Origin: Glaciihabitans sp.
GTDB lineage: Bacteria; Actinomycetota; Actinomycetes; Actinomycetales; Microbacteriaceae
Reading direction: 5' to 3'
NCBI GenBank assembly: GCA_025464095.1
Contig: JAODMF010000004.1
Location: 310,001-374,000 of the forward strand
Length of the DNA: 64,000 nucleotides
Below are positions 1 to 8,815 of the stretch, one piece after another. Numbering within the stretch: position 1 is the stretch's first letter; every line of letters starts with the position of its first letter. Under the pieces are notes generated by a model. It had not been told where the DNA came from and did no database searches. It saw nothing but the letters and a program-made list of their open reading frames with translations. Made by a program: the position numbers and the translations under genes.

Positions 1-1373
1 CCGAAGAACTGGGTGAAACTGTTGAGAGCCGGGTCGAACCCGTGGGTGTCGATTTCGGCGCGCAGTTGGGCGCGCAGGTCCCGCCACCGCTCCACCGGGC
101 CCTGGAGCCCGAAATTCTCGACGGCGCTGATGCCGCAGTCGAAGGCGTACCAGAGCATCGCCCGCGAGTGCGTGAAGTGCCGCTTTGGCCCGCGGATTTC
201 CCAGATGCCGTTGTCTGCACGCTTCCAGTTGTCTTCGACGAACTGCAGCAGGGCACGCTGGAGCGACCACGAGAGATCGGTCTCCTCGACTCCCTTTTCG
301 CGGGCCGTGCGCAGCGCGCCGAGGACCTCCCCGAACATGTCGCCCTGGTACTGCGTGAATGCGCCATTGCCGACCCGCACCGGGGATGAGTCGTTGTACC
401 CGGGAAGCGACGGCACCTCCCACTCCACCAGGCGTCGCTCACCGGAAAGTCCGTACATGATCTGCACGTCTGCCGGGTCGCCGGCGATCGCCCGCAGCAG
501 CCAGCTGCGCCATTCGTTGGCCTCCTCGGCGAACCCGTGGTCGATGAGAACATCGAGGGTGAGCGATGCGTCGCGCAGCCAGACGTACCGGTAGTCCCAG
601 TTGCGACTGCCGCCAAAGTCCTCGGGCAGGCTCGTCGTCGCGGCCGCGACGATGCCACCGGTGTCTTCGTGGGTCAGCGCACGCAGCACGAGGAGTGAGC
701 GGTGCACGTCTTCGGTGTACCGCGGCGGTGCCTCGCAGCTGCTCGCCCAGGTGCGCCACCAGTCCGTCGTGTGAGCGAGTTGGGCCTCGGTATCTATTGC
801 AGTCGGTGGTTGGCGATGAGCCGGGAACCAGGTCATCACGAGGTCGACGGCCTCGCCCTCGGAAACCGTGAAGTGCGAGGTGTGGGCGTGGTCTTCGGCC
901 GTGAGTTTCTGGCCCCGGATCACGACGGCATCCGGGCCAGCTACGGCAACAAGAGCGTTCTCGCCGTATTGGGATGACTGGCGGATCCACGGCAGCGCGC
1001 TGGCGTAGTCGAACCGGATTCGCAGTTCCTGACCCATTGCGACGGTACCCCGCACGCCCCGGATCCGACGGACCACGTCCGCCCTGCGGTCACCGATCGG
1101 CATGAAGTCGAGCACCTCCACCTCGCCGCCCTGCGTCTGCCAGGTGGTCGAGAGGATGAACGTGTCTTCGAGATACCGGCGCGAGGTGGCGATGACCTTT
1201 TCGGTCGGGGCCACCAGCCAGCGACCGTGGTCGGGATCCCCGAGCAGCGCGCCGAACATCGACGGCGAATCGAACCGTGGCATGCAGAGCCAGTCCATCG
1301 ATCCGTCGCGGCCGACCAGGGCAGCGGTGTGGCAGTCGCCGATGAGGGCGTAGTCCTCGATGTTCAGCGGCAT
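1..1373 (-). CDS. Glycoside hydrolase family 15 (glucoamylase/trehalase-like), 3' end missing
   Basis: The reading frame is open from an ATG at 1373 to the left edge, giving about 457 residues; the C-terminal part lies outside the window. The protein starts MPLNIEDYALIGDCHTAALV, the usual start of the trehalase-like N-terminal domain of bacterial GH15 proteins. Near residue 264 it has WDYRYVWLRDAS, the strongly conserved (alpha/alpha)6-barrel motif of the family. Members hydrolyse alpha-glucosidic bonds (maltooligosaccharides or trehalose); the substrate cannot be told here. No signal peptide, so cytoplasmic. It is divergent from the glucose-6-phosphate dehydrogenase gene, with 29 bp between the start codons. 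Confidence 0.88.
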   Translation of the reverse strand, partial: MPLNIEDYALIGDCHTAALVGRDGSMDWLCMPRFDSPSMFGALLGDPDHGRWLVAPTEKVIATSRRYLEDTFILSTTWQTQGGEVEVLDFMPIGDRRADVVRRIRGVRGTVAMGQELRIRFDYASALPWIRQSSQYGENALVAVAGPDAVVIRGQKLTAEDHAHTSHFTVSEGEAVDLVMTWFPAHRQPPTAIDTEAQLAHTTDWWRTWASSCEAPPRYTEDVHRSLLVLRALTHEDTGGIVAAATTSLPEDFGGSRNWDYRYVWLRDASLTLDVLIDHGFAEEANEWRSWLLRAIAGDPADVQIMYGLSGERRLVEWEVPSLPGYNDSSPVRVGNGAFTQYQGDMFGEVLGALRTAREKGVEETDLSWSLQRALLQFVEDNWKRADNGIWEIRGPKRHFTHSRAMLWYAFDCGISAVENFGLQGPVERWRDLRAQLRAEIDTHGFDPALNSFTQFF

Positions 1374-1390
1374 CTCTCGATCATGGCAGC

Positions 1391-1396
1391 TAGTTT
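1391..1396 (+). promoter_or_regulatory. Leaderless -10 box (TAGTTT) of zwf-like gene
   Basis: TAGTTT ends exactly six bases before the ATG at 1403, the spacing expected when transcription starts at the start codon itself. A GGAG lies only two bases from the ATG, too close for a normal ribosome binding site. Confidence 0.55.
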
Positions 1397-1402
1397 TGGA
1401 GA

Positions 1403-2779
1403 ATGAGCCGTACGCAGCGCACCCTCGTCATTCTTGGAGCAAGTGGAGACCTGACGGCGAGGCTCCTGTTGCCCGGCCTCGGCCAGTTCCTCGCCTCGCG
1501 CACCGGGCTCGACCTGCAGCTGATCGGGGTCGGGGGAGAGGAGATGACGGATGCGGCCTGGCGCAGGCGGGTCACCGCCTCTTTCAAAGCCGGCGGCGTC
1601 GATCCCGCGAACCTGTCCGGCGTGGTGAAACAGAGCAACTACCTGCACGCGGATGCAACGGACCCCGAAGCACTGCAGAAGGTGCTCGACTCGGCCAAGT
1701 ATCCGCCAGCGATCTACTTCGCCCTTCCGCCCGCGGTGACCGAGCTCGTCTGCGCCTCCCTGCAAAAGGTGAAGCTGCCCGCGGGCACGCTGCTGGCGCT
1801 GGAGAAGCCCTTCGGAACGGACCTGAAGAGCGCGGTCAAGCTCAACCGACTGCTGACGACCCTCGTGCCCGAGCGCCAGATCCATCGGATCGACCACTTC
1901 CTGGGCAAGTCGACAGTGCTGAACCTGCTCGGGCTTCGCTTCGCGAATCGCATCTTCGAGGAGAGCTGGAATGCGACCAACATCGAACGGGTCGATATCA
2001 GCTATGACGAAACACTCGGGCTCGAGGGCCGTGCCGGCTACTACGACCACGCGGGCGCCCTCGTCGACATGATCCAGAGCCACCTGTTGCAGGTGCTCGC
2101 CGTCGTCGCGATGGAACCACCCTCGACCGTCCACGCGGATGACCTGCGCGGTGCGATGGCGCAGGTGCTGCGTGCAACACACGTCTGGCAGAACAAGCCG
2201 AACGAGTGGAGCCGGCGTGCTCGCTACACGGCGGGAACCATCGACCGGCGTGCGTTGGGCGCCTATGCCAAAGAGCCGGGGGTCGATCCGGCGCGGCAGA
2301 CGGAGACACTCGCAGAAATCACCTTCGCCGTCGATAACTGGCGCTGGGCGGGAGTGCCGTTCACCCTGCGGTCGGGCAAGGCCCTCGACGGGGTGAACAA
2401 GGGGATCGCGATCACCTTCAAGGCCGTGCCGCACCTACCGACCGGGCTCGTTGGCCCGCCTGAGCCCAGCCAGCTCCGGATCGCGCTCGACCCCGATCTT
2501 GTCGAACTCGACGTGAACATGAACGGTGCAGGCGACCCATTCGTTCTCGACACGGCGCGGCTCAGCTCATCCTTCGGCCCGGGAGCGCTCGGAGCGTACG
2601 GAGAAGTCATCGAGGGCATCATCGATTCCGACCCCACCCTGTCCGTGCGCGGCGATGTCGCCGAGGAGTGCTGGCGAATTGTCGGCCCGGTGCTGGCCGC
2701 GTGGCGCAAGGATGCGGTGCCCCTCGAGAACTACAGGGCGGGCTCCCACGGCCCGTCGTCCTGGAAGCAGCGTCCCTGA
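1403..2779 (+). CDS. zwf: Glucose-6-phosphate 1-dehydrogenase
   Basis: A 458-residue protein of the G6PDH family, which oxidises glucose 6-phosphate to 6-phosphogluconolactone with NADP and feeds the oxidative pentose phosphate pathway. The nucleotide-binding loop LGASGDLTARLLLP is at residues 10-24 and the substrate signature RIDHFLGK near 161-168. The usual signature is RIDHYLGKE; here Tyr is Phe and the Glu after Lys is Ser, so this is a divergent member, possibly a second copy. The length is slightly short for the family (about 480-510). It is divergent from the GH15 gene, which suggests a shared role in sugar breakdown. Start: ATG with a leaderless -10 box. Confidence 0.88.
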   Translation: MSRTQRTLVILGASGDLTARLLLPGLGQFLASRTGLDLQLIGVGGEEMTDAAWRRRVTASFKAGGVDPANLSGVVKQSNYLHADATDPEALQKVLDSAKYPPAIYFALPPAVTELVCASLQKVKLPAGTLLALEKPFGTDLKSAVKLNRLLTTLVPERQIHRIDHFLGKSTVLNLLGLRFANRIFEESWNATNIERVDISYDETLGLEGRAGYYDHAGALVDMIQSHLLQVLAVVAMEPPSTVHADDLRGAMAQVLRATHVWQNKPNEWSRRARYTAGTIDRRALGAYAKEPGVDPARQTETLAEITFAVDNWRWAGVPFTLRSGKALDGVNKGIAITFKAVPHLPTGLVGPPEPSQLRIALDPDLVELDVNMNGAGDPFVLDTARLSSSFGPGALGAYGEVIEGIIDSDPTLSVRGDVAEECWRIVGPVLAAWRKDAVPLENYRAGSHGPSSWKQRP

Positions 2780-2815
2780 CGCGGCGTACTGGGACCGCCG
2801 AAGCGTGGACCCGCG

Positions 2816-3589
2816 CTACGGGCGCGAGATGACCAGCCGCAGGCCGCCGTCGAACTCGGGCAGGGAGCGGAACTCGCCGTAGCGACGATCCCAGGCGCCG
2901 GAGAGCAGGTCGTGGCGCAGCGCGAACTCGAACCGGCGAATAACCGCGTCCGGTACGAAGCTCCACGCTGACATCGCGCGCCGAACGGCCGGATCGAGCA
3001 GCTTCTCCGGCCGGGCGAAGAAAGCCTGGCCGAAACCGTCGACGCTGTCGGACGGCACCATGACGGTGCGGATCTCCGTCTCGCCGCCGAGGGCCGCTGC
3101 GATGCGGTCGAGCTGCGGCATCCGTCGGCCCTCGACCTCGAAGAGCTCGGGCACGTAGTCCATCAGCCACCAGTGTTCCGGCGGCACCGGGTCGAAGGTC
3201 ATGATGACCACCGGCCCGCGCGTCACGCGGCGCATCTCGCCCAGTCCCCGCTCGAGGTCGGGCCACTGGTGCACGGTGACACTCGCCATGCTGGCGTCGA
3301 AGCTGTCGTCATCGAAAGGCAGGTGCTCGCTGGTGGCATCGATTGCCCGCGCCAGGTGCTCGGGGCGCTGCTCGCGCATGGATGCCGATGGCTCGACAGC
3401 GGTGACGTCCCGGTCGACAGGTTCGTACGATCCGGTCCCGGCGCCCACGTTGAGCACCGTTTTTGCGTCGCCAAGGCCAGCGAGAATGGCCGCCGCGATC
3501 CGAGGATCCGGCTGGCGAACGAGCGCGTAGCCCCGGCCGATGTCGCCGTAGTCCGCGTCGCCCGCCGAACCGTCGCTGAACCTGTTCAT
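2816..3589 (-). CDS. Class I SAM-dependent methyltransferase
   Basis: A 257-residue cytoplasmic protein. SAM-binding motif I is VLNVGAGTGSYEP near residues 43-55, followed by an acidic residue in the next strand (TAVEPS) and a Methyltransf_11-type core. The frame stays open further upstream, but MNRFSD at 3589 is chosen because the longer form would overlap the neighbouring APP1 gene. The substrate cannot be predicted. It lies 10 bp downstream of the APP1-type phosphatase on the same strand, so the two are probably co-transcribed. Confidence 0.75.
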   Translation of the reverse strand: MNRFSDGSAGDADYGDIGRGYALVRQPDPRIAAAILAGLGDAKTVLNVGAGTGSYEPVDRDVTAVEPSASMREQRPEHLARAIDATSEHLPFDDDSFDASMASVTVHQWPDLERGLGEMRRVTRGPVVIMTFDPVPPEHWWLMDYVPELFEVEGRRMPQLDRIAAALGGETEIRTVMVPSDSVDGFGQAFFARPEKLLDPAVRRAMSAWSFVPDAVIRRFEFALRHDLLSGAWDRRYGEFRSLPEFDGGLRLVISRP

Positions 3590-3599
3590 CTCGTCCCGC

Positions 3600-4664
3600 T
3601 CACGCTTCCCAGCTTGCCGGAAACAGGCCGAGGTCGACCAGTTGTTCGGCAAGACCCGCGCCGTCCGGCGCGTACAGCCAGGGTGCAGTCCCCGAGCCAT
3701 GCGCCTCGGCGTCGCTGCGCCCGCCGGCCAGCACGGCCTCACTCGTCGACAGTTGGCGGATGCAGACCGCCTTGACGCTCGTCGGGTTCAGCTCCGCGAA
3801 ATCGCCGTACAGCTGCTCGTCGTGCTGTCCATCGTCGCCGACGAGCAGCCATTTGATGTCGGGAAACTCGTGTGCCAGTCGCTGGAGGTTGCTGCGCTTG
3901 TGTTCCGGGCCGCTGCGGAACCACCGGTCGTGTGTGGGTCCCCAGTCGGTGAGCAGCAACGCCCCCCGGGGGTAGAGGTTGCGGGAGAGGAATCTCGACA
4001 GCGTGGGCGCAACGTTCCACGCGCCGGTCGAGAGGTAGATGACCGGAGCGCCCGGGTTCGCGCGCACCAGCCGCTCGTAGAGAACAGCCATTCCGGCGAC
4101 GGAGGTACGCGCGTGTTCGCTCAACACGAAGGTGTTCCATGCGGCGAGGAAGGGGCGAGGAAGGGCGGTCACCATTACGGTGTCATCGATATCGGAAATC
4201 ACACCGAAGCGAGTCTTCGCGTCGACGACATAGACCGGGGCGGCAACCGTGGGGGAGTCATCCGTTCGCAGCTGGATGCGGTTCCAGCCGGGGGGAAGCG
4301 AGACCTCGATTTTCACGTCGAACACGCCACCGCGCTCCGCCTTCACGCGGTGCTCGACGCCGCCAGCCGTGATCGTGACTTCGACGTCATCCACGGTGAC
4401 ACTGGTGAAGCTGCGCCAGCCGCGGATGTTGCGGTAGCGGCTCACCTCGGGGTCGTCCTCTTTCGCCGGCCTGGCGAGGAGCACGCGGCCGAGCACGCGG
4501 ATCCAGTCGGCTCCGCCGTACCCGGTGTACGGGATGACGACCGGTGTCAGGCCGCGCTTGCGCGCGCGCTTCTCACGAAACCGGTGGAATGCATCCTCGA
4601 CCCGTGCTGCACGATGGAGGATCGGCTCGGCCGCGGTTACAGCTGCGCTCGCGGTCCTGGCCAT
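3600..4664 (-). CDS. APP1/DUF2183-type phosphatase domain protein
   Basis: A 354-residue protein. The C-terminal half matches the APP1 (DUF2183) catalytic domain: the HAD-like DxDxT motif is DIDDT at residues 158-162, followed by YLSTGAWN and by TDWGPTHDRWF, and a late acidic motif LVGDDGQHD. The family includes yeast App1 phosphatidate phosphatase; the bacterial members are largely uncharacterised, so lipid phosphatase activity is an inference. The N-terminal 150 residues are a beta-rich domain typical of the family. No signal peptide. It lies 31 bp downstream of nothing on its strand; the methyltransferase follows it directly. Confidence 0.8.
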   Translation of the reverse strand: MARTASAAVTAAEPILHRAARVEDAFHRFREKRARKRGLTPVVIPYTGYGGADWIRVLGRVLLARPAKEDDPEVSRYRNIRGWRSFTSVTVDDVEVTITAGGVEHRVKAERGGVFDVKIEVSLPPGWNRIQLRTDDSPTVAAPVYVVDAKTRFGVISDIDDTVMVTALPRPFLAAWNTFVLSEHARTSVAGMAVLYERLVRANPGAPVIYLSTGAWNVAPTLSRFLSRNLYPRGALLLTDWGPTHDRWFRSGPEHKRSNLQRLAHEFPDIKWLLVGDDGQHDEQLYGDFAELNPTSVKAVCIRQLSTSEAVLAGGRSDAEAHGSGTAPWLYAPDGAGLAEQLVDLGLFPASWEA

Positions 4665-4694
4665 GCGTCCAGTCTGTCACGCGGGGTTATGCGC

Positions 4695-5420
4695 TCACGA
4701 TGCCGCGACAGGCGCAACGAGCTCGAGTGAGTTGTTCTGCACGGAGCCGACCGCGGCGCCCACCTCGTGGAACAGTGCTCGCTCAGCGACGCCCTCGGCC
4801 GCATCCACGACGAGTGCGAGAAGCTCCTCGGTGCCTTCGCTATGCGGGTCGAGCCACTCTTCGACGACGTCCTGGTCGAGGAAGACAGGCATCCGGTCGT
4901 GGATCGGCTGCAGCGGGCCAGCCGACGGCCGGGTCAGGATGCTCGTCGACAGCACCCACTGCTCGGGCGACCCCGGGGCCGCTGCCGGGTTCTTCCACCA
5001 CTCGTAGATTCCGGCGAACAGCAGCAACTCGTCGCCCGGCAACGAGATGAAGGTCGGGATCTTGGCGTCGTCGACGACGCGCCATTCGTAATACCCGGAT
5101 GCCGGCACTACCGCCCGCCGACGAACGACGGCAGAGGCGAACGCCGGCTTCTCGAAGATCGTCTCGCTGCGCGCGTTGAACAGCGGCGGGCCGGAGATCT
5201 CCTTCGCGAACCCGGGCACGAGCCCCCATCGCGCGGACTCCAGCCGTCGCACGGGTTCATCCAGGTCGCCCGAGCGGGGAATGGTGTCGATAATCACAGC
5301 GATCGGCTGCGTCGGGGCGATGTTCCACGATGGCTCCGGCAAGTTCGTGCCTTCGATGTCGACGTCGAAGAGCGTGAGCAGGTCGGTTGTCCTGCGATCG
5401 AGTACGAATCGTCCACACAT
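4695..5420 (-). CDS. SRAP (YedK/HMCES) abasic-site processing protein
   Basis: A 241-residue member of the SOS response-associated peptidase family, which covalently caps abasic sites in single-stranded DNA through Cys2. The ATG at 5420 is chosen although the frame runs 30 bases further, because Met removal must expose the catalytic Cys of MCGRF. The other active-site positions are visible: Asn in FNARSETI, Glu in SGYYEW and His in PIHDRMPV. A box CAGAAT lies seven bases before the start, so it may be leaderless. It is upstream of the APP1-type gene in the same direction. Confidence 0.9.
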   Translation of the reverse strand: MCGRFVLDRRTTDLLTLFDVDIEGTNLPEPSWNIAPTQPIAVIIDTIPRSGDLDEPVRRLESARWGLVPGFAKEISGPPLFNARSETIFEKPAFASAVVRRRAVVPASGYYEWRVVDDAKIPTFISLPGDELLLFAGIYEWWKNPAAAPGSPEQWVLSTSILTRPSAGPLQPIHDRMPVFLDQDVVEEWLDPHSEGTEELLALVVDAAEGVAERALFHEVGAAVGSVQNNSLELVAPVAAS

Positions 5421-5526
5421 GAGGCCAATTCTGCCAATTCCCCCAGACAATTCTCGAATAGGGGTGCAATGCGCCGCCCCCGTTGCGGGGGCGCGCTAGG
5501 ATTTTGCCCACGACTAAGGAGGCGCA

Positions 5527-6174
5527 GTGGCGTTAACGAATCTCTCCGAGGGGCAACTTGCGGCTTCCGCGGGGCTTCGGAACGAGCCGGTGCAAGCTCG
5601 CAGCACGGCGCGGCTCACCGCGCTGCTCGATGCTGCCGCGGCCGTTGTTGACGAAATTGGCTACGAGCGCCTGACCACAGCCATGGTTGCCGAACGCGCG
5701 GGGGCATCCATCGGCACCGTCTACCGTTACTTTCCCGACCGCATCGCACTGCTGCAGTCCCTGGCGGCTCGCAACTACGAGCGCGTGATTCTCAGGGTGC
5801 GCGCTGCGCTGGATGATCCCAGCCACACCACGTGGACTGGCGCGCTCTCCTCCACCTTCGACGTCTTCGTTGATGCGTTCACCAGCGAGCCCGGCTTCTC
5901 CTCGCTGCGCACGGGCGACGTACTTGACCTCCGTCCGCCCGTGTTGCCGACCACGGCGAACTCGCTCGTGGCCGCACAGGTGATGGACGCGCTCGTCGCC
6001 CGCTTCGACCTGGCCGACACCCCCGAATCCCGCGTTGCCTTCGAGGCCGCGATCGAGGCGACCGATGCACTGGTTGCACGCGCCTTCGCACGCAACCCGA
6101 AGGGTGACCAGGCGTTCCTCGATCAGGGTCGCGCAGTCGTGAAGGCAATTCTCGCTCCCCACTTCGGCGGGTAA
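5527..6174 (+). CDS. TetR/AcrR family transcriptional regulator
   Basis: A 215-residue protein with an N-terminal TetR helix-turn-helix (about residues 35-80: IGYERLTTAMVAERAGASIG then TVYRYFPDR) and an all-helical ligand domain. It begins with GTG at 5527 behind a strong ribosome binding site, AAGGAGGCGCA. TetR proteins usually repress neighbouring genes; the closest candidate is the osmoprotectant-type ABC operon starting 190 bp downstream on the same strand. The gap contains an imperfect inverted repeat (CTACCC at about 6244 and GGGTAG at about 6270) that could be an operator, but this is an inference. Confidence 0.87.
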   Translation: MALTNLSEGQLAASAGLRNEPVQARSTARLTALLDAAAAVVDEIGYERLTTAMVAERAGASIGTVYRYFPDRIALLQSLAARNYERVILRVRAALDDPSHTTWTGALSSTFDVFVDAFTSEPGFSSLRTGDVLDLRPPVLPTTANSLVAAQVMDALVARFDLADTPESRVAFEAAIEATDALVARAFARNPKGDQAFLDQGRAVVKAILAPHFGG

Positions 6175-6365
6175 TGCCCGCGGTCGCCCTTCCGCGCTGA
6201 CCGCATTGCACTGGTAGCAGCACTCACGCTTGTGTTACGAAGCACTACCCGACCCATCCCGGATGACAGGGGTAGCGAATAGTGTTTTGATAAAGCCACT
6301 GGCAAGTGTCGACCCGTGCGATGCGTACGAGGACTCTGTTTCGTAAACAGAAGGGCCGCCCCCCG

Positions 6366-7271
6366 ATGATCGAGTTTCGATCGGTAACGAAGCTGTACCC
6401 CGACGGTACCCGGGCGGTTGATGATTTCAGCCTCGTCATCCCCAGTCGCAAGACGACGGTGCTCGTTGGATCGTCAGGATGCGGCAAGACGACCCTGCTG
6501 CGCATGGTCAACCGGATGGTCGAACCCACCTCCGGCTCGATCGAGATCGACGGCGCCAATATCGCCGCCACCGAGCCGGTGCATCTGCGTCGGGGCATCG
6601 GCTACGTGATGCAGAACTCGGGGCTGCTCCCGCACCGTCGGGTGATCGACAATGTCGCGACAGTCCTCCTACTCAACCGCGTGCCGAAGCAGCAGGCATA
6701 CGATCGCTCGCTCGAACTGCTCGATACCGTCGGCCTTGACCGGTCGCTCGCCCGGCGCTATCCCGGTGAACTTTCCGGCGGCCAGCAACAGCGCGTGGGA
6801 GTGGCACGCGGGCTCGCTGCCGATCCCAACATCCTGCTCATGGATGAGCCGTTCGGCGCGGTAGACCCCATCGTCCGCACCGATCTGCAGAGCGAAACCA
6901 TGCGCCTGCAGCGGGAGCTCGACAAGACGATCGTCTTCGTCACGCACGACATCGACGAGGCGTTCCTGCTGGGCGACCAGGTCGTCATCCTCGAAAAAGG
7001 CGCGAAGATCGCCCAGAAGGGCACTCCGGAGGAGATCCTCGCAAACCCCGCGAGCGACTTCGTTGCGAATTTCATCGGCGCCGACCGGGGCAAGCGTCGC
7101 CTCACCGTCAACTCCGCCGTCACGCCGAACGGCGACGACCTGGTGCTCGTGGATGCCGGCGGCTACGCCGCAGGGGTCATCTCCGCGCCGCACGGCGTGC
7201 TTGCTTCGTCCAACCCGTCACCGAAGTCCCGCAGTATTTCAAACAAGACCGACCAGGCGGGCGACGCCTAA
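6366..7271 (+). CDS. Osmoprotectant-type ABC transporter, ATP-binding protein
   Basis: A 301-residue ATPase of the OpuCA/ProV-like group. Walker A is GSSGCGKTT near residue 34, the Q-loop region is VMQNSG, the signature is LSGGQQQRV and Walker B ILLMDEP. It energises uptake of a quaternary amine such as glycine betaine, choline or carnitine through the two permeases that follow. MIEFRSVTK at 6366 is preferred over an in-frame GTG at 6306 because ATPases of this group begin with that strand; AGAAGGG at 6349-6355 may be its ribosome binding site. First gene of a four-gene operon. Confidence 0.87.
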   Translation: MIEFRSVTKLYPDGTRAVDDFSLVIPSRKTTVLVGSSGCGKTTLLRMVNRMVEPTSGSIEIDGANIAATEPVHLRRGIGYVMQNSGLLPHRRVIDNVATVLLLNRVPKQQAYDRSLELLDTVGLDRSLARRYPGELSGGQQQRVGVARGLAADPNILLMDEPFGAVDPIVRTDLQSETMRLQRELDKTIVFVTHDIDEAFLLGDQVVILEKGAKIAQKGTPEEILANPASDFVANFIGADRGKRRLTVNSAVTPNGDDLVLVDAGGYAAGVISAPHGVLASSNPSPKSRSISNKTDQAGDA

Positions 7272-7317
7272 TGCGTGCGCTGAGGATGCTCGCTGTGAGA
7301 CCAGTGGCGGCGCTTCG

Positions 7318-8001
7318 ATGACCTGGGTTATCAACAACCTGGGCTTGATTTGGAGCCGGTCGGTTGACCACGTGGCGATTGCCTTTCCGGCGGTTATCCT
7401 CAGCTTTCTCATCGCCCTCCCTATCGGCTGGCTGGCCACGCGGTTTGCCTGGAGTCGCGGCATCCTCCTCAGCCTCAGCAGCGTCCTGTATGCCATTCCG
7501 TCGCTGCCCCTGTTCATCGTGCTCCCCCTCCTCATCGGCACCGGCCTGCGTGATCCGATCAACCTTGTGGTCGCGCTCACTCTTTACGGGATCGCACTCA
7601 TGGTTCGATCGACAGCGGACGGCCTGAGTTCGGTCGACGGGGACATAGTGCAATCGGCCACCGCTATCGGATACTCCGCGTGGTCGCGGTTTTGGCGAGT
7701 TGAGCTCCCACTGGCTGGACCGGTGCTCCTCGCCGGAATTCGCGTCGTCAGTGTTTCGACCGTAAGCCTGACCACTGTAGGAGCGGTGCTGGGGATCAGC
7801 GGAACGGGAGTGTTCTTCACCGACGGTGTGCAGCGCAACATTCCCGAGGAGATTCTTACCGGCGTGGTGGTCACGATTGTCATCGCGGTCGTTTTTGACC
7901 TCGTCATTGTCCAGGTTGGTCGCCTGTTGCTGCCGTGGACGCGCGCGGTGAAGACGGCCAGAGCTCGACAGCTCCGTGACCGTGAGGGGGTCGCGGCATG
8001 A
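7318..8001 (+). CDS. Osmoprotectant-type ABC transporter, permease 1
   Basis: A 227-residue OpuCB/YehW-like permease with about six membrane helices and a binding-protein-dependent transport motif around SATAIGYSAWSRFWRVELPLA (EAA-like loop contacting the ATPase). MTWVINNLG at 7318 is chosen because everything upstream in this frame overlaps the ATPase gene and is not permease-like. It ends in an ATGA overlap with the second permease, so the two are translationally coupled. Confidence 0.85.
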   Translation: MTWVINNLGLIWSRSVDHVAIAFPAVILSFLIALPIGWLATRFAWSRGILLSLSSVLYAIPSLPLFIVLPLLIGTGLRDPINLVVALTLYGIALMVRSTADGLSSVDGDIVQSATAIGYSAWSRFWRVELPLAGPVLLAGIRVVSVSTVSLTTVGAVLGISGTGVFFTDGVQRNIPEEILTGVVVTIVIAVVFDLVIVQVGRLLLPWTRAVKTARARQLRDREGVAA

Positions 8002-8783
8002 ACCTCTTCCTGCAGGGGATTCAATGGGTACTCGACCCCGCGCACTATGGCGGTGAGAATGGCATCGACACGCGCACGATCCAACACCTGCTCATCTCGC
8101 TCTGGGTGCTTGCCATCGCCGCGGTCATCGCCATCCCGGCCGGGTTCGCGATCGGTCACTCCCGACGCGAGCGGCAGCGGGGGCTTCCATTGGTCGTCAC
8201 GGCATTCCTCGGCGAGAATGGCAGTGGCAGGGGGTTCGTCATCGGCTTGTCGGGTGGCGTGCGCGCCCTTCCCACGCTGGGACTGATCTCGATCATTGCT
8301 CTCAATTTCAACGTGGGCATCGGAATTGAAGCGCCGCTCATCGCCCTCGTGGTGTTGGCTGTCCCGTCCATCCTCGCGGGCGCGTATGCGGGCTTCGAAG
8401 CCGTCAATGCAGGCACGATCGATGCAGCACGTGCCGTTGGCATGACGGAGTGGCAGATCCTCCGCTCCATCGAAGTGCCGCTCGGCCTTCCGCTTCTCAT
8501 CGGGGGGCTCCGGGCCGCCTCGCTACAGGTGATCGCGACGGCGACGCTCGCCGACTATATCGACGGCGGCGGCCTCGGTCACTTCATCTTCCTGGGCATC
8601 CAGACGCAGGACTACCCGCAGATGCTGGCGGGTTCGATCGTGGTCGTCATTCTCGCGCTGCTCTCGGAAGCGCTCTTCAGCGTTCTCCAGCGGCTTGTCG
8701 TTCCAGCCGGCGTCCGCGCCCGCGCAGTCCGTGTGGTCCCCACATCCGTCCGCACTCGGCCGACCCGGTCGAGCGCGGTTTAG
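7998..8783 (+). CDS. Osmoprotectant-type ABC transporter, permease 2
   Basis: A 261-residue integral membrane protein of the OpuCD/YehY-like group. The cytoplasmic coupling loop reads DAARAVGMTEWQILRSIEVP. Its start overlaps the stop of permease 1 (ATGA at 7998-8001). The two permeases probably form the heterodimeric channel used by the lipoprotein encoded next. Confidence 0.86.
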   Translation: MNLFLQGIQWVLDPAHYGGENGIDTRTIQHLLISLWVLAIAAVIAIPAGFAIGHSRRERQRGLPLVVTAFLGENGSGRGFVIGLSGGVRALPTLGLISIIALNFNVGIGIEAPLIALVVLAVPSILAGAYAGFEAVNAGTIDAARAVGMTEWQILRSIEVPLGLPLLIGGLRAASLQVIATATLADYIDGGGLGHFIFLGIQTQDYPQMLAGSIVVVILALLSEALFSVLQRLVVPAGVRARAVRVVPTSVRTRPTRSSAV

Positions 8784-8815
8784 GGCACATCGCCCCCTAC
8801 AGGTAAGGAAACAGC

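Noticed and set aside
6175-6365. Glycine-betaine type or other riboswitch before the ABC operon
   Set aside because: Only an imperfect CTACCC/GGGTAG repeat is visible; no known aptamer core was recognised.
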